A stretch of 64,000 nucleotides of DNA from assembly GCF_000281895.1 (NCBI RefSeq), contig NZ_CM001558.1, forward strand, positions 4,220,556 to 4,284,555, written 5' to 3'. Source of the DNA: Pseudomonas fluorescens Q2-87. Lineage in GTDB: Bacteria > Pseudomonadota > Gammaproteobacteria > Pseudomonadales > Pseudomonadaceae. This document shows, in pieces, positions 26,177-36,082 of this stretch; position 1 is the stretch's first letter, and every line of letters begins with the position of its first letter. Made by a program: the position numbers and the translations under genes. The notes under the pieces were generated by a model. The model was given only the letters and a program-made list of their open reading frames with translations, ran no database searches and was not told the DNA's origin.

Positions 26177-27310
26177 TCATATCCAATTTACATAAAACTT
26201 CACCAGCGCCGCGGCAAGATCGGGTCGCGAGGCCTGTTCCAGACACCACGCCTGGGCATGTTCGGCCAGTTCCCGGTGCTGTTCGCGGGCGGCTTTCCAG
26301 TGCTCGGTCATGTCCTGGCCGGCATTCCAGGCGCGCCAGAGACCGTTGATCGCCTTTTGCGTCGCCTCCGGCAGTCCGTGGGTATACAGCCTGAGGAACG
26401 CCTCGAGTTTTTCCAGGTGGACGTCTTCCTCCTGCTGGTAGATGTGCCAGAGCAGTGGTCGGCCAGCCCACTGGGCGCGGACGAAGGAGTCTTCGCCACG
26501 CACGGCATTGAAATCGCAGCACCACAGAAGCTGATCGTATTGATCCTGCCGGACGAATGGCAGCACCTGAACGGTCAGGCGGCCACGTCGATGCACCGCT
26601 CCCGCTTTCAGGCCATCCACACCAAGCCAACGCCCAACATCGCCCAGCACCCGCCCTTCGGGAACCAGCACATGAAAGGCCTGGACATCGGCGGCCATGG
26701 CGTCGAACCAGCTGGCAAGCCCGGCGTTCTCGTAGGCAAAAAGCGAGATCAGGCAAGTATCCGGCGCCCGAACGACGCCCAATCCTTGCAGGAACATGCG
26801 TTGCGCCTCGGCATCCTGCTGGAATCGCTGACGACGTTCCAGCAGCCCCGCCTCGCGCAACAGGCCCCCTGTCCCCGGCTGGAAGCCTGGAAAAAAGAAA
26901 TACTTCTGCACGTGTTTGTATTTGACCGACGGTAAGCCGTGGCAACCGATGACCCAGTCCTCAGCACTCAGATAGTCGAGGTTCATCCACAATGGCGCGG
27001 GTTGCCGTTCAGTCATCGCGTCCATGTAGGCACTCGGCAACTGGCAGGCGAATGCGGCGATCACCACATCGGCGGCCTCGGTGGACGGCCAGACTTGGGG
27101 CCAGTGACGCACGTTTACGCCCTGCTGCCACTGCTCGGAAAGGGTGATGTCGATTTCCGGGCACAGCCGTTCGAAGGCTCGCAAGTCGTCGACCCATAGC
27201 CGCACGGCGCATCCATGCTCGGCCACCAACTGACGCGCCAGGCGCCAGGTAACGCCAATGTCGCCAAAGTTATCGACGACGGTGCAAAAAATATCCCAGC
27301 GCACGGTCAT
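26177..27310 (-). CDS. earP: EF-P arginine rhamnosyltransferase EarP
   Basis: 377 residues, GT-B fold of the DUF2331 family. The catalytic N-terminal block VVDNFGDIGVTWRLA gives Asp13 and Asp17, and RGEDSFVRAQWAGRPLLWHIY carries the dTDP-rhamnose-binding Glu/Asp region. EarP transfers rhamnose from dTDP-beta-L-rhamnose to Arg32 of EF-P, and the target gene lies directly downstream. Cytoplasmic. Confidence 0.95.
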   Translation of the reverse strand: MTVRWDIFCTVVDNFGDIGVTWRLARQLVAEHGCAVRLWVDDLRAFERLCPEIDITLSEQWQQGVNVRHWPQVWPSTEAADVVIAAFACQLPSAYMDAMTERQPAPLWMNLDYLSAEDWVIGCHGLPSVKYKHVQKYFFFPGFQPGTGGLLREAGLLERRQRFQQDAEAQRMFLQGLGVVRAPDTCLISLFAYENAGLASWFDAMAADVQAFHVLVPEGRVLGDVGRWLGVDGLKAGAVHRRGRLTVQVLPFVRQDQYDQLLWCCDFNAVRGEDSFVRAQWAGRPLLWHIYQQEEDVHLEKLEAFLRLYTHGLPEATQKAINGLWRAWNAGQDMTEHWKAAREQHRELAEHAQAWCLEQASRPDLAAALVKFYVNWI

Positions 27311-27431
27311 TTCCGACTCCTTGTGGCAAAGGCCTGATTGTCCCGAATAACATGATCATGCAGAAGAGCCGACGGCGATTATTCTTCATGCGACAATCAT
27401 CGCCATCCCATGACTCTGCCAGGAAGCAGCC

Positions 27432-27818
27432 ATGCCTGATCACCCGCCAGCCCCGCGCCTCTCAGCCTTGCAACTGACATTCAGCATTGCCCTGGGCCTG
27501 TGGCTGGGGTTCCTCGCCATCGTCCTCACCGGCTGGCTGCTATCGAGATGGTTCCTCGCTGACCAACTGGCTCCGGTGGCTGCGGCCGTCCATCAGCTGG
27601 CACAACCGTCGGCGGTGCAACCGGCACCGGAGCCGCCGGCGCCAATGTTCGAGCAGTACCAGCAGAACCTGCAAAGGAACGAGCAGCGCCAGGCGCTGGA
27701 ACAGGTGCGCAGTAATCCGCGCAACCTGTCCAACCCCAAGTGCCAGTTCTGGCTGCAACAGGACCAGAACGCGCCCAGCGACAAGAGCCGGGCCAATGTC
27801 CTGCAATTCTGCGAATAA
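27432..27818 (+). CDS. Small single-pass membrane protein of unknown function
   Basis: 128 residues, ATG 27432 preceded by AGGAAG. One strong membrane helix (about 15-40) is followed by a Pro/Ala/Gln-rich linker (55-75) and a polar, glutamine-rich tail with two cysteines (NPKCQFW and the C-terminal QFCE). I do not recognise a family. The gene ends 3 bases before the Gre-like gene, so the two are an operon. The tail probably faces the periplasm, where the two cysteines could pair. Confidence 0.7.
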   Translation: MPDHPPAPRLSALQLTFSIALGLWLGFLAIVLTGWLLSRWFLADQLAPVAAAVHQLAQPSAVQPAPEPPAPMFEQYQQNLQRNEQRQALEQVRSNPRNLSNPKCQFWLQQDQNAPSDKSRANVLQFCE

Positions 27819-27821
27819 ACC

Positions 27822-28304
27822 ATGAACAAACAGACCGTCCACCAATTGATTCTCGACAAGCTCAAGATTGATCTCGACATTGCCGAGCGCGCGGCGCAAA
27901 CCGCGTACGAAACCGCGACCCACGAAGAAAACATCGCCGAGAACAAGTACGACACCCTTGGCCTGGAGGCGTCATACCTCGCCGCCGGGCAAGCCAGGCG
28001 CGTGGAAGAGATCCGTCAGGCGCTCGCCCTGTGCCAAGCCCTGCCGCTCAGGCCCTACGACGCGCAGCGCGGCATTACGGTCGGCACGCTGATAGGCCTG
28101 GAAGATGAGGATAGCCGCCAGCAATGGCTGTTCCTGGCTCCGGATGCGGCGGGGTTGAAAGTTTCGCTGGTAGGGCAACCGATCACGGTCATCACCCCTC
28201 GCTCGCCGCTGGGCCGGGGCCTGCTGGGCAAGTTCGAAGGGGATGAGGTGGAGATCGTGGTGGCGGGCGCCCGGCAACAGTTCGCTGTCACCGAGGCGAT
28301 CTAG
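27822..28304 (+). CDS. GreA/GreB-family transcription factor
   Basis: 160 residues. An N-terminal coiled coil with acidic residues at its turn (THEENIAENKYDTLGLEASYLA, like the Gre ENAEYH region) is followed by a GreA/GreB C-terminal domain (PRSPLGRGLLGKFEGDEVEI). It binds RNA polymerase through the secondary channel by family; whether it promotes transcript cleavage or acts like Rnk/Gfh is unclear. It differs from the canonical GreB at 39921. Tightly linked to the preceding membrane-protein gene. Convergent with cysB, 11 bases away. Confidence 0.8.
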   Translation: MNKQTVHQLILDKLKIDLDIAERAAQTAYETATHEENIAENKYDTLGLEASYLAAGQARRVEEIRQALALCQALPLRPYDAQRGITVGTLIGLEDEDSRQQWLFLAPDAAGLKVSLVGQPITVITPRSPLGRGLLGKFEGDEVEIVVAGARQQFAVTEAI

Positions 28305-28315
28305 CAGGCTGGGAC

Positions 28316-29299
<984 letters not shown>

Positions 29300-29400
29300 T
29301 CAAAGCAGTTGGACGCCACGGGCATCAGCGACGGTATATAACTATATGGAAGGTTATGACAATAAATCTAGAACTTTTTATAAAAAGCCATCATTTAGCC

Positions 29401-29901
29401 TCACGCCTCTCCCTGGCGTCGACGTTGCATCAGCGGCACCAGATAGACTGGCACACGGGATAACTGCAATACCCGTGCAGCGGTCCGACCCAAGGGGGTC
29501 TCGCCGCTTGCCCCTTGGCAATGACTGCCTACGATCAGCAAATCGACGGAGAGTTTCGCCGCCTGCTCCAGAATGACCTGGGAAGGATCACCCTGGTAAA
29601 CCCTGACCGATTTGATCAGCTTCAAGTCCTGCTGCCCCTCTCCCAGCTCCTCACGAAAGCTGTCGAGCACTCGCTGCTCGATATTGGCCATTACCGTATT
29701 CAGACCCTGGCGATGAAATTCGTTCAGCGCCTGCTCGTCGAGATAACTCTGCAACACCGATTCGGCGAACAGCCCCATCGGTTCTACCGCATGCACCACA
29801 TACAACTCGGCTTCAAACGTCCGTGCCAACGCCAAGGCATGCTGCATCACATAAGGGGCGTAAAGTCCCAGGTCTGTGGCGTACAGCATCGAACGAATCA
29901 T
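29401..29901 (-). CDS. Universal stress protein (UspA domain)
   Basis: 166 residues, a single Usp fold. It starts MIRSMLYATDLGLYAPYV, and the ATP-binding signature is IVGSHCQGASGETPLGRTAARVL (G-x2-G-x9-G-T), so it is of the nucleotide-binding kind. Cytoplasmic. Role unspecified; such proteins in pseudomonads often respond to low oxygen. Small separate unit between cysB and the nucleotidase gene. Confidence 0.85.
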   Translation of the reverse strand: MIRSMLYATDLGLYAPYVMQHALALARTFEAELYVVHAVEPMGLFAESVLQSYLDEQALNEFHRQGLNTVMANIEQRVLDSFREELGEGQQDLKLIKSVRVYQGDPSQVILEQAAKLSVDLLIVGSHCQGASGETPLGRTAARVLQLSRVPVYLVPLMQRRRQGEA

Positions 29902-29996
29902 GTGACCTCCTCGCGTGCCAAGATGGCGGAGATTGATTCAGCTTAGCAGTGCCTTGGAGAGTGCGGCGTGCGGTGTAACGTCCCGAACCACGGGCA

Positions 29997-30902
29997 CTAA
30001 GGCTTGACTTCGTTACTGATGCCATGGGGCACATGACCGGTGGCGACCACCTCGCGAGCCAGTTCGCAATGACCGGTCTGGTCGTCGAAAAAAACGTCGG
30101 CGGCGAACGCTTCAAGGAAGGCTGATTTGGTCAGGCCGCCGAGAAACAAAGACTCGTCCAGACGGATATCCCATTCACGCAGCGTCCGGATCACCCGCTC
30201 ATGGGCCGGAGCCGAACGGGCCGTGACCAGCGCCGTGCGAATGGGGCAGGCGTCCTCGGGAAACTCGCGCTGCAACGCATTGAGCGCCGCAAGGAAGCCC
30301 TTGAATGGCCCGCCTCGCAGCGGTTCGCGAGCCGCCTGACGCTCGCTGGCCTGGAACGCTTCCAGGCCGCCGGCCTGATAGACACGCTCCGATTCATCGG
30401 AAAACAGCACCGCATCGCCATCGAAGGCAATGCGCAGTTCCTCGCTGGCGGCGCGGCTGGCCCCACCCGACAAGATAGTCGCCGCGGCAAACCCCGCGTC
30501 CAAGGCACTGCGCACGTCTTCAGCATGGGTGGACAAAAACAGGTCGCAGCCGAACGCCTTGAGGTAGGGATAAGGACTGCGACCGCCGACGAACGCTGCC
30601 CGCGAGATCGCCAGGCCGTAATGGTGAATCGAGTTGAAAACGCGAAGGCCGGTGTCGGCGCTGTTGCGCGAAACCAGGATCACCTCGACCCGGGCACGCC
30701 CCAGGTGCTCGTTGAGGTTCAACAGTTTTTGCACCAGGGCGAACGCATCCCCGGGCGCCAGGACTTCGTCTTCGTGCTCGATCTGGTACTGCCGATAGGC
30801 TTCGACACCACTCGACAGATACACCTTGTGGCTTTCACTCAGGTCGAACAAAGCCCGCGACGAAATCGCCAGCACCAGTTTGTCGTCGATGTTATTTGCC
30901 AT
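29997..30902 (-). CDS. 5'-nucleotidase (cN-I family, PF06189)
   Basis: 301 residues, complete for the family. Typical segments: LVLAISSRALFDL at the N-terminus (containing the DLS-type nucleophile region), VEVILVSRNSADTGLRVFNSI, the IAFDGDAVLFSDESE motif with acidic HAD-type residues, and FFDDQTGHCE. By family it hydrolyses nucleoside 5'-monophosphates in the cytoplasm. Transcribed with the upstream ketopantoate reductase-like gene (20-base gap). Confidence 0.85.
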   Translation of the reverse strand: MANNIDDKLVLAISSRALFDLSESHKVYLSSGVEAYRQYQIEHEDEVLAPGDAFALVQKLLNLNEHLGRARVEVILVSRNSADTGLRVFNSIHHYGLAISRAAFVGGRSPYPYLKAFGCDLFLSTHAEDVRSALDAGFAAATILSGGASRAASEELRIAFDGDAVLFSDESERVYQAGGLEAFQASERQAAREPLRGGPFKGFLAALNALQREFPEDACPIRTALVTARSAPAHERVIRTLREWDIRLDESLFLGGLTKSAFLEAFAADVFFDDQTGHCELAREVVATGHVPHGISNEVKP

Positions 30903-30922
30903 GTCGCTCCCCCTTCGTCGGC

Positions 30923-31876
30923 TCAGCGGTTACGCCGATCCATGAACGCCAGCGTCTGATACAAGGCTTCGATCTTAGGCAGTTCGCACCCCGCCGCTTT
31001 CGCTGCCGCCAACGGCCGACCGTAAATTGCCTCCAGTTCCAATGGGCGTCGGTGGGCGTAGTCGTGATGCATGCTCGGCCAGTAGTCGGGCATCTTCTCG
31101 GTCATGCTGAACAGGTACTCGGCGTAGCCCGGCGCGATGTGATGGCCGCAGGCTTGCGCACCGCATACCACCTCGCCCATCAGCGCCTGGATCAAGCCGC
31201 GACTGTCGACATCAGCCATCAACGGCGTGGTACTGGCGCCCAGCAGGACTGACAGACCGTTGTACGGCACGTTCCACACCAGTTTCTGCCAGCGGGCCTG
31301 TTGCAGGTCAGGCATCGCCTGGGAATCGATACCGGCGGTACGAAACAATGTCGTCGCCTCTTCGACAATCGCCATGCGTTCCGCCTGGTCGCTACCAGGT
31401 CCACTGTGATAACCGATATTGACCGCGCCGAGAGCCTGGTGGGCGACGACCCCAGGGCCGACGCGGTGCACGCAGACCAGGCACAGGCCGCCGAGCAGAT
31501 GCAGCGAATCGGGGAGCAAAGGTCGCAGATCGTCTTCGACATCGAGGCCATTTTGCAGCAGCAGGACTCTCGCCCCCTCGGCACCGGCCTGGATGATGGC
31601 CGGGGCCAGGTCGGCGTTGCTGGTGGTCTTGGCACCGACCAGCAACCAGTCACAGGGCGGCATATCGGCCGCCGAGCGATATGCCTGGACCGGGTTGAGG
31701 GTCAGCGCGCCGTGCACCGCGCTGTCGACCTGCAAGCCGTGTTCGGCCACCGCACCGAACTCGCTGCGCAGCAAAAAGTGCACGTCATAACCGGCACGTG
31801 CCAGCATCACCCCATAGAATCCGCCGATCGCACCGGTGCCGATCATTCCGATCCGCGGTTTAGCGCCTGCCTGCAT
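30923..31876 (-). CDS. 2-dehydropantoate 2-reductase family protein (PanE-like)
   Basis: 317 residues. N-terminal NADP-binding GTGAIGGFYGVMLARAGYDV, then LLLQNGLDVEDDL and a C-terminal helical domain with the conserved lysine in ARWQKLVWNVPYNGLSVLLG. The family reduces ketopantoate to pantoate for coenzyme A. Pseudomonads carry several PanE paralogues and this may not be the biosynthetic one, so I leave the symbol blank. First gene of a short operon with the 5'-nucleotidase. Confidence 0.82.
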   Translation of the reverse strand: MQAGAKPRIGMIGTGAIGGFYGVMLARAGYDVHFLLRSEFGAVAEHGLQVDSAVHGALTLNPVQAYRSAADMPPCDWLLVGAKTTSNADLAPAIIQAGAEGARVLLLQNGLDVEDDLRPLLPDSLHLLGGLCLVCVHRVGPGVVAHQALGAVNIGYHSGPGSDQAERMAIVEEATTLFRTAGIDSQAMPDLQQARWQKLVWNVPYNGLSVLLGASTTPLMADVDSRGLIQALMGEVVCGAQACGHHIAPGYAEYLFSMTEKMPDYWPSMHHDYAHRRPLELEAIYGRPLAAAKAAGCELPKIEALYQTLAFMDRRNR

Positions 31877-32143
31877 CTTTGCAACTCCTCTGGTAAACGG
31901 CCCTGCACACTATCAGCGTGAGCGGCATGGCATGCAATCTCCATTACATCCGCTAACGAATCTGTTGCAGGCCCGCCTCGAAGGCTTCTTACCCAGCCAA
32001 TAGGGCATTAAACCCGACCTTGCCCATTGTCGAGCGGCCTCGTAACGCGATAAGGTTCGGCTCCCCGGCGCGCTTAATATCCGCTGTGCACCGCCGCGCG
32101 GGGATCGCTGGCGGCCGGCACCCGTGACCTGACGAGTAACACG

Positions 32144-33220
32144 ATGGCTGATTTACCGATCAATGACCTTAACGTCGCCTCCAACGAGACCCTCATCACG
32201 CCTGACCAACTCAAGCGTGATATCCCCCTGAGCGACGCTGCCCTGCGCACCGTGACCAAAGGCCGGGAAGTCATCCGCAACATTCTCGACGGCACCGATC
32301 ATCGCCTGTTCGTGGTCATCGGGCCCTGCTCGATCCATGACATCAAGGCCGCCCACGAATACGCCGAGCGCCTGAAAGTCCTGGCTGCGGAAGTGTCCGA
32401 CACCTTGTACCTGGTGATGCGGGTGTATTTCGAGAAGCCTCGGACCACAGTCGGCTGGAAAGGCCTGATCAACGACCCGTACCTGGATGACTCCTTCAAG
32501 ATCCAGGATGGCCTGCACATCGGTCGGCAGTTGCTGCTGGACCTGGCGGAAATGGGGCTGCCCACCGCCACCGAAGCCCTGGACCCGATCTCCCCGCAAT
32601 ACTTGCAGGACCTGATCAGTTGGTCGGCCATCGGTGCGCGCACCACCGAATCCCAGACCCACCGCGAGATGGCTTCCGGCCTGTCCTCGGCCGTAGGCTT
32701 CAAGAACGGCACCGATGGCGGCCTTACCGTGGCGATCAACGCCCTGCAATCGGTTTCCAGCCCCCACCGCTTCCTGGGGATCAACCAGGAAGGCGGCGTG
32801 TCGATCGTGACCACCAAGGGCAACGCCTACGGCCACGTGGTACTGCGCGGTGGCAACGGCAAGCCGAACTACGATTCGGTCAGCGTCGCGCTGTGTGAAC
32901 AGGCACTGAACAAAGCGAAGATCAAGCCGAACATCATGGTCGACTGCAGCCACGCCAACTCCAACAAGGACCCAGCGCTGCAGCCGCTGGTGATGGAAAA
33001 CGTCGCCAACCAGATCCTGGAAGGCAACCAGTCGATCATCGGCCTGATGGTCGAAAGCCACTTGAACTGGGGCTGCCAGGCGATCCCGAAAGACCTCGCC
33101 GATTTGCAGTACGGCGTTTCCATCACCGATGCCTGCATCGACTGGAGCGCTACCGAGAACACCCTGCGCAGCATGCACGCCAAGCTCAAGGATGTACTGC
33201 CGAAGCGCCAGCGCAGCTGA
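32144..33220 (+). CDS. Class I 3-deoxy-7-phosphoheptulonate (DAHP) synthase
   Basis: 358 residues. AroFGH-type signatures: FVVIGPCSIHD, LVMRVYFEKPRTTVGWKGLI, IGARTTESQTHREMASGL, and MVDCSHANSNKDP. It condenses PEP with erythrose-4-phosphate. It has an N-terminal extension typical of feedback-inhibited members; which aromatic amino acid inhibits it cannot be read by eye. The upstream gap 31877-32143 shows no clear attenuator. A strong terminator follows. Second DAHP synthase of the window, unrelated to the class II enzyme at 18626. Confidence 0.93.
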   Translation: MADLPINDLNVASNETLITPDQLKRDIPLSDAALRTVTKGREVIRNILDGTDHRLFVVIGPCSIHDIKAAHEYAERLKVLAAEVSDTLYLVMRVYFEKPRTTVGWKGLINDPYLDDSFKIQDGLHIGRQLLLDLAEMGLPTATEALDPISPQYLQDLISWSAIGARTTESQTHREMASGLSSAVGFKNGTDGGLTVAINALQSVSSPHRFLGINQEGGVSIVTTKGNAYGHVVLRGGNGKPNYDSVSVALCEQALNKAKIKPNIMVDCSHANSNKDPALQPLVMENVANQILEGNQSIIGLMVESHLNWGCQAIPKDLADLQYGVSITDACIDWSATENTLRSMHAKLKDVLPKRQRS

Positions 33221-33253
33221 TCGACCCGCTTTAGCTCATAAAAAGCACCGCAT

Positions 33254-33290
33254 AAAAAAACGCCGGACTCTTCAGCCCGGCGTTTTTTTA
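33254..33290. terminator. Bidirectional intrinsic terminator, DAHP synthase / GNAT
   Basis: AACGCCGG (33259-33266) pairs with CCGGCGTT (33277-33284), flanked by A- and T-runs. Confidence 0.9.
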
Positions 33291-33305
33291 TGGGGATTCG
33301 TTTTT

Positions 33306-33587
33306 TCAGAGCTTCGCCGCATGCCTCTGGTGACGCTCCATGTAGCGCTCCACGTAGGAACAGGACGGGATCACCGTGTAGCCCATTTCCTCGGCGTATT
33401 GCAGCGCCCGTTCTGTCAGCGCCGCCGCAATGCCCCTGCCGCGCAAGGCGTTGGGCACGAAGGTGCGATAGATATCCAGGGTCTGCTTGCCCAGGTCCAT
33501 ATAGGTCAGATACGCACGATGACCGTCCACATTGGTCTCGAACTGATGACCAGCCTGGTCATGGTGGATGGACAACGCCTCGCTCAT
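33306..33587 (-). CDS. Small GNAT-like N-acetyltransferase (PF14542 type)
   Basis: 93 residues from ATG 33587 (GGAG 5 bases upstream; a GTG one codon earlier is too close to it). It has the compact acetyl-CoA-binding block VPNALRGRGIAAALTERALQYAEEMGYTVIPSCSYV, the family signature, and the N-terminal HHDQAGHQFE segment. Members are about 90-100 residues, so this is complete. Acceptor unknown. Confidence 0.87.
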   Translation of the reverse strand: MSEALSIHHDQAGHQFETNVDGHRAYLTYMDLGKQTLDIYRTFVPNALRGRGIAAALTERALQYAEEMGYTVIPSCSYVERYMERHQRHAAKL

Positions 33588-33982
33588 CACTACTCCTCGC
33601 GGGTCTGAATGCTGACCCCTACCTTACCGATGTTTTTCCGGCGAAGGAACAACTACGCCACCCCGTGCCTTCCTGGTCACCGAGCGCCAAAACCGAACCG
33701 CTCAAACCCGAGCACGTCGTGAATAGTAGGCACCAATGACGCAAATGCTCAAGGCACGCCTGTCATCGAAGGGGTAAACCTCGTCGGGTTTATCGATTGA
33801 GCGCCATCGTCGCGCTGTAATCGGTCACGGTGCAATAGCTGAACATCGCCAGTTGTTGAGTCTTGAGACGAGCGTGCGCAGTTAAAGTCACCGCCCAATA
33901 CCAATAAAGATGCTTGGGCGCCTGCGCAAAAAATGAACAAAAGTATAGGTTAATCAATAAGCAACGACGTTAGCGCAAGCCG

Positions 33983-34013
33983 AAAGAGTTCAACCGCTAA
34001 CGGAACTTTTTTT
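33983..34013 (+). terminator. Orphan intrinsic terminator upstream of oprI
   Basis: AGTT (33987-33990) pairs with AACT (34004-34007) and CCG (33994-33996) with CGG (34001-34003), loop CTAA, followed by seven T residues. It points rightward in a region with no upstream plus-strand gene for about 760 bases. Confidence 0.55.
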
Positions 34014-34075
34014 CAGCCGCGCGCTCCAGTCAGGGGCTTGACGCTGTGTTTTTTTTCAACGACCCAACAGAAAAG

Positions 34076-34104
34076 TTGCTCGAAAAAGAATCACCGCCTA
34101 CAAT
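34076..34104 (+). promoter_or_regulatory. Sigma-70 promoter of oprI
   Basis: TTGCTC (34076-34081), an exact 17-base spacer and TACAAT (34099-34104), in AT-rich DNA. This fits the very high expression expected for the major lipoprotein. The mRNA leader would be about 110 bases. Confidence 0.7.
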
Positions 34105-34222
34105 TTTTTTGCTTCTTGCGCTACGTCAGTTTACTTACTACAAGTAATGGGTAGTATGTACGCCGGCTAACTCCCCAGTCTGGGGAGCAGTCCACAATAG
34201 AAAGTCCTTGAAGGGGAACACG

Positions 34223-34474
34223 ATGAACAACGTTCTGAAATTCTCTGCTCTGGCCCTGGCCGCAGTTCTGGCTACCGGTTGCAGCAGCGCATCCAAAGAA
34301 ACCGAAGCACGTCTGACTGCTACCGAAGACGCAGCAGCTCGCTCCCAGGCTCGTGCAGACGAAGCCTACCGTAAAGCTGATGAAGCTCTGGCTGCTGCTC
34401 AAAAAGCACAACAGACTGCTGACGAAGCTAACGAGCGTGCTCTGCGCATGCTGGAAAAAGCTAGCCGCAAGTAA
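34223..34474 (+). CDS. oprI: Major outer-membrane lipoprotein OprI
   Basis: 83 residues from ATG 34223, preceded by AAGGGG. It has a lipoprotein signal with lipobox LATGC (Cys20), then a continuous Ala/Glu/Lys-rich heptad coiled coil, and a C-terminal KASRK whose terminal lysine is the site of covalent peptidoglycan attachment in Lpp/OprI proteins. It anchors the outer membrane to the cell wall. The adjacent L,D-transpeptidase belongs to the family that makes this link. Codon use looks restricted, as in highly expressed genes. Confidence 0.97.
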   Translation: MNNVLKFSALALAAVLATGCSSASKETEARLTATEDAAARSQARADEAYRKADEALAAAQKAQQTADEANERALRMLEKASRK

Positions 34475-34497
34475 TAGTCCCTCGGGATTGTTATCGA

Positions 34498-34524
34498 GCC
34501 GACCCATCGTTGGGTCGGCTTTTT
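34498..34524 (+). terminator. Intrinsic terminator of oprI
   Basis: GCCGACCCA (34498-34506) and TGGGTCGGC (34511-34519), loop TCGT, then TTTTT. Confidence 0.93.
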
Positions 34525-34548
34525 ATTGCCCGGTGTTTTCCAGGCAAT

Positions 34549-34584
34549 AAAAAACCCGCCGGCATTGTGAAACGCCGGCGGGTT
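34549..34584 (-). terminator. Intrinsic terminator of the L,D-transpeptidase gene
   Basis: An 11-bp perfect stem (34553-34563 with 34574-34584) with a T-run on the minus strand (34554-34549), 14 bases after the stop codon. Confidence 0.9.
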
Positions 34585-34597
34585 GCTTCAGGTTCTC

Positions 34598-35569
34598 TTA
34601 TTGCTGCAGGTCGATCGGTGCACTCGACACCATCGGTGCCGACGTATTCGGCACGGCGACTTCTACCGGCAGGCCATCTTCGGCAGCCACGACGTCCCGC
34701 ACCACATCCCAGTTCATGCGCTGATTGCTGGTGATGTCCTCACGCTTGAGCATCGCATTGATCACAGCGGTGTGCTTGTCCACCACCGACGGGTTGCCCT
34801 TGTCGTCCAGCGGCGTATGAGCTTCCAGATACACCTTGCCGCCGCTCACGCCCAGCTTGTACGGGTCGTTGATAATCCGCACCGACGTCCCCACCGGCAC
34901 CATGCCGGCCATTTCCAGGACGTTGTTGTTGAACATCCGGAAGCAACCGTGGCTGGTACGCATGCCGATGCCGAACTTCTTGTTCGAACCATGGATCAGA
35001 TAGCCCGGCGTACCCAGGGTGAACTTGAACGGCCCCAGCGGGTTATCGGGACCGGCCGGCACCACATTTGGCAGCGGGTCACCGTCGGCAGCATGTTCGG
35101 CCTTGATCGAGGCTGGTGGGGTCCAGGTCGGGTTTGGCGTCTTGGCGATGATGCTGGTATGGGCGATTGGCGAACCCCAGCCCTCACGACCAATCCCCAG
35201 CGGGAAGGTGTAGACCACGTTCCGGCCTTTGGGGAAGTAGTAGAGGCGGTATTCGGCAAGGTTGATCACGATGCCCTCCCGCGGACCTGGCGGCAGGATG
35301 AAGCGGGTCGGCAGCACGATTTCAGTACCTGCGCCCGGCAACCAGGGATCGACCCCCGGGTTGGCGGCGACCATCTCGCTGTAACCCAGGTCATAGGTGG
35401 TGCCCAGGTCAGCGAAGGTGTCTTCGTATTTGGCCTTGATCACCTGCACCTGGCCGACAATGTCTTCACCCGGCGGTGGCAAAGGCAGCTCCAATGCGGC
35501 AACGGGCCCCGCCATACACAGGGCGGCAAGTGACAGGCAGCGGGCGACGGCAGGCAAGCGCGGCAACAT
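34598..35569 (-). CDS. L,D-transpeptidase (YkuD/ErfK family)
   Basis: 323 residues from ATG 35569, preceded by AAGGAT; a TTG 9 codons earlier is less likely. A signal peptide (about 1-26) is followed by a LysM-like segment (DTFADLGTTYDLGYSEMVAANPGVD) and the YkuD domain with catalytic Cys in HGSNKKFGIGMRTSHGCFRM. Periplasmic. This subfamily (ErfK/YcfS/YbiS) attaches the major lipoprotein to peptidoglycan, consistent with oprI next to it in convergent orientation. Confidence 0.92.
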   Translation of the reverse strand: MLPRLPAVARCLSLAALCMAGPVAALELPLPPPGEDIVGQVQVIKAKYEDTFADLGTTYDLGYSEMVAANPGVDPWLPGAGTEIVLPTRFILPPGPREGIVINLAEYRLYYFPKGRNVVYTFPLGIGREGWGSPIAHTSIIAKTPNPTWTPPASIKAEHAADGDPLPNVVPAGPDNPLGPFKFTLGTPGYLIHGSNKKFGIGMRTSHGCFRMFNNNVLEMAGMVPVGTSVRIINDPYKLGVSGGKVYLEAHTPLDDKGNPSVVDKHTAVINAMLKREDITSNQRMNWDVVRDVVAAEDGLPVEVAVPNTSAPMVSSAPIDLQQ

Positions 35570-35732
35570 CCGGGAAATCCTTCGCAGATCGAACAAGGGT
35601 ATGAAAACGGCGATTGTACACTGCCGCCCATTAATTCGGGGAGGTTGGCAATGAGCGTCCGATATGCAGCATTACTTCTGGCGCCCACAAGATTGGCTCC
35701 CACCACAGAAGTCGTCCTTCGGAGTTGGGCAA

Positions 35733-36026
35733 TTACAACTCGAACCGCAGCTCAGGCCAGATCGGCGACGTGCCACGCTTCTGGGATTCCAGGATCGCCC
35801 GGCACAATGAGCACAGGCGATGGTCCTGGAAAATCTTGCGATCAACCCCTGACCAGCGCGGCTGTGCCGGGAGCAGGCTGCCACAGAGGGTCCGATCGGC
35901 CGAGCCGCCAAGCTCCAGTTGGCGTGTCACCAGATGCACCCGCACTTCCTGGCAGGCGAATAGGTCCAACTGCTCGTCAGGCTCGATCAGTTGGTAGGCA
36001 AACAAAGACCAGGCGGGACGCGGCAT
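35733..36026 (-). CDS. Conserved hypothetical protein with paired cysteines
   Basis: 97 residues from ATG 36026, preceded by GGAG; a TTG 4 codons earlier is possible. The sequence ends in DHRLCSLCRAILESQKRGTS, with a CxxC pair and earlier cysteines (FACQEV, RTLCGSL), so metal binding is possible. The N-terminus MPRPAWSLFAYQLIEPDEQL is not a signal peptide. I recognise it only as a gene found at this place beside tesA in pseudomonads. Function unknown. Confidence 0.75.
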   Translation of the reverse strand: MPRPAWSLFAYQLIEPDEQLDLFACQEVRVHLVTRQLELGGSADRTLCGSLLPAQPRWSGVDRKIFQDHRLCSLCRAILESQKRGTSPIWPELRFEL

Positions 36027-36082
36027 CGGGGGCTCCAAATCGGGGGCGCCACATTAGCCGAAAGCCCGCCTGTAGAAAAGCG

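Larger units (their letters stand above)
33588..34222. other. 635-base non-coding region upstream of oprI
   Basis: No convincing gene lies here; a 63-codon minus-strand frame at 33749-33940 has no ribosome site or recognisable product. The region is visibly AT-richer from 33930 on. It holds a terminator-like hairpin at 33983-34013 and the oprI promoter at 34076-34104. What the terminator ends is unclear, because the GNAT gene points away. Confidence 0.6.

Noticed and set aside
33749..33940. 63-codon minus-strand frame in the oprI upstream gap
   Set aside because: No ribosome site, no recognisable domain, composition unlike the neighbours.
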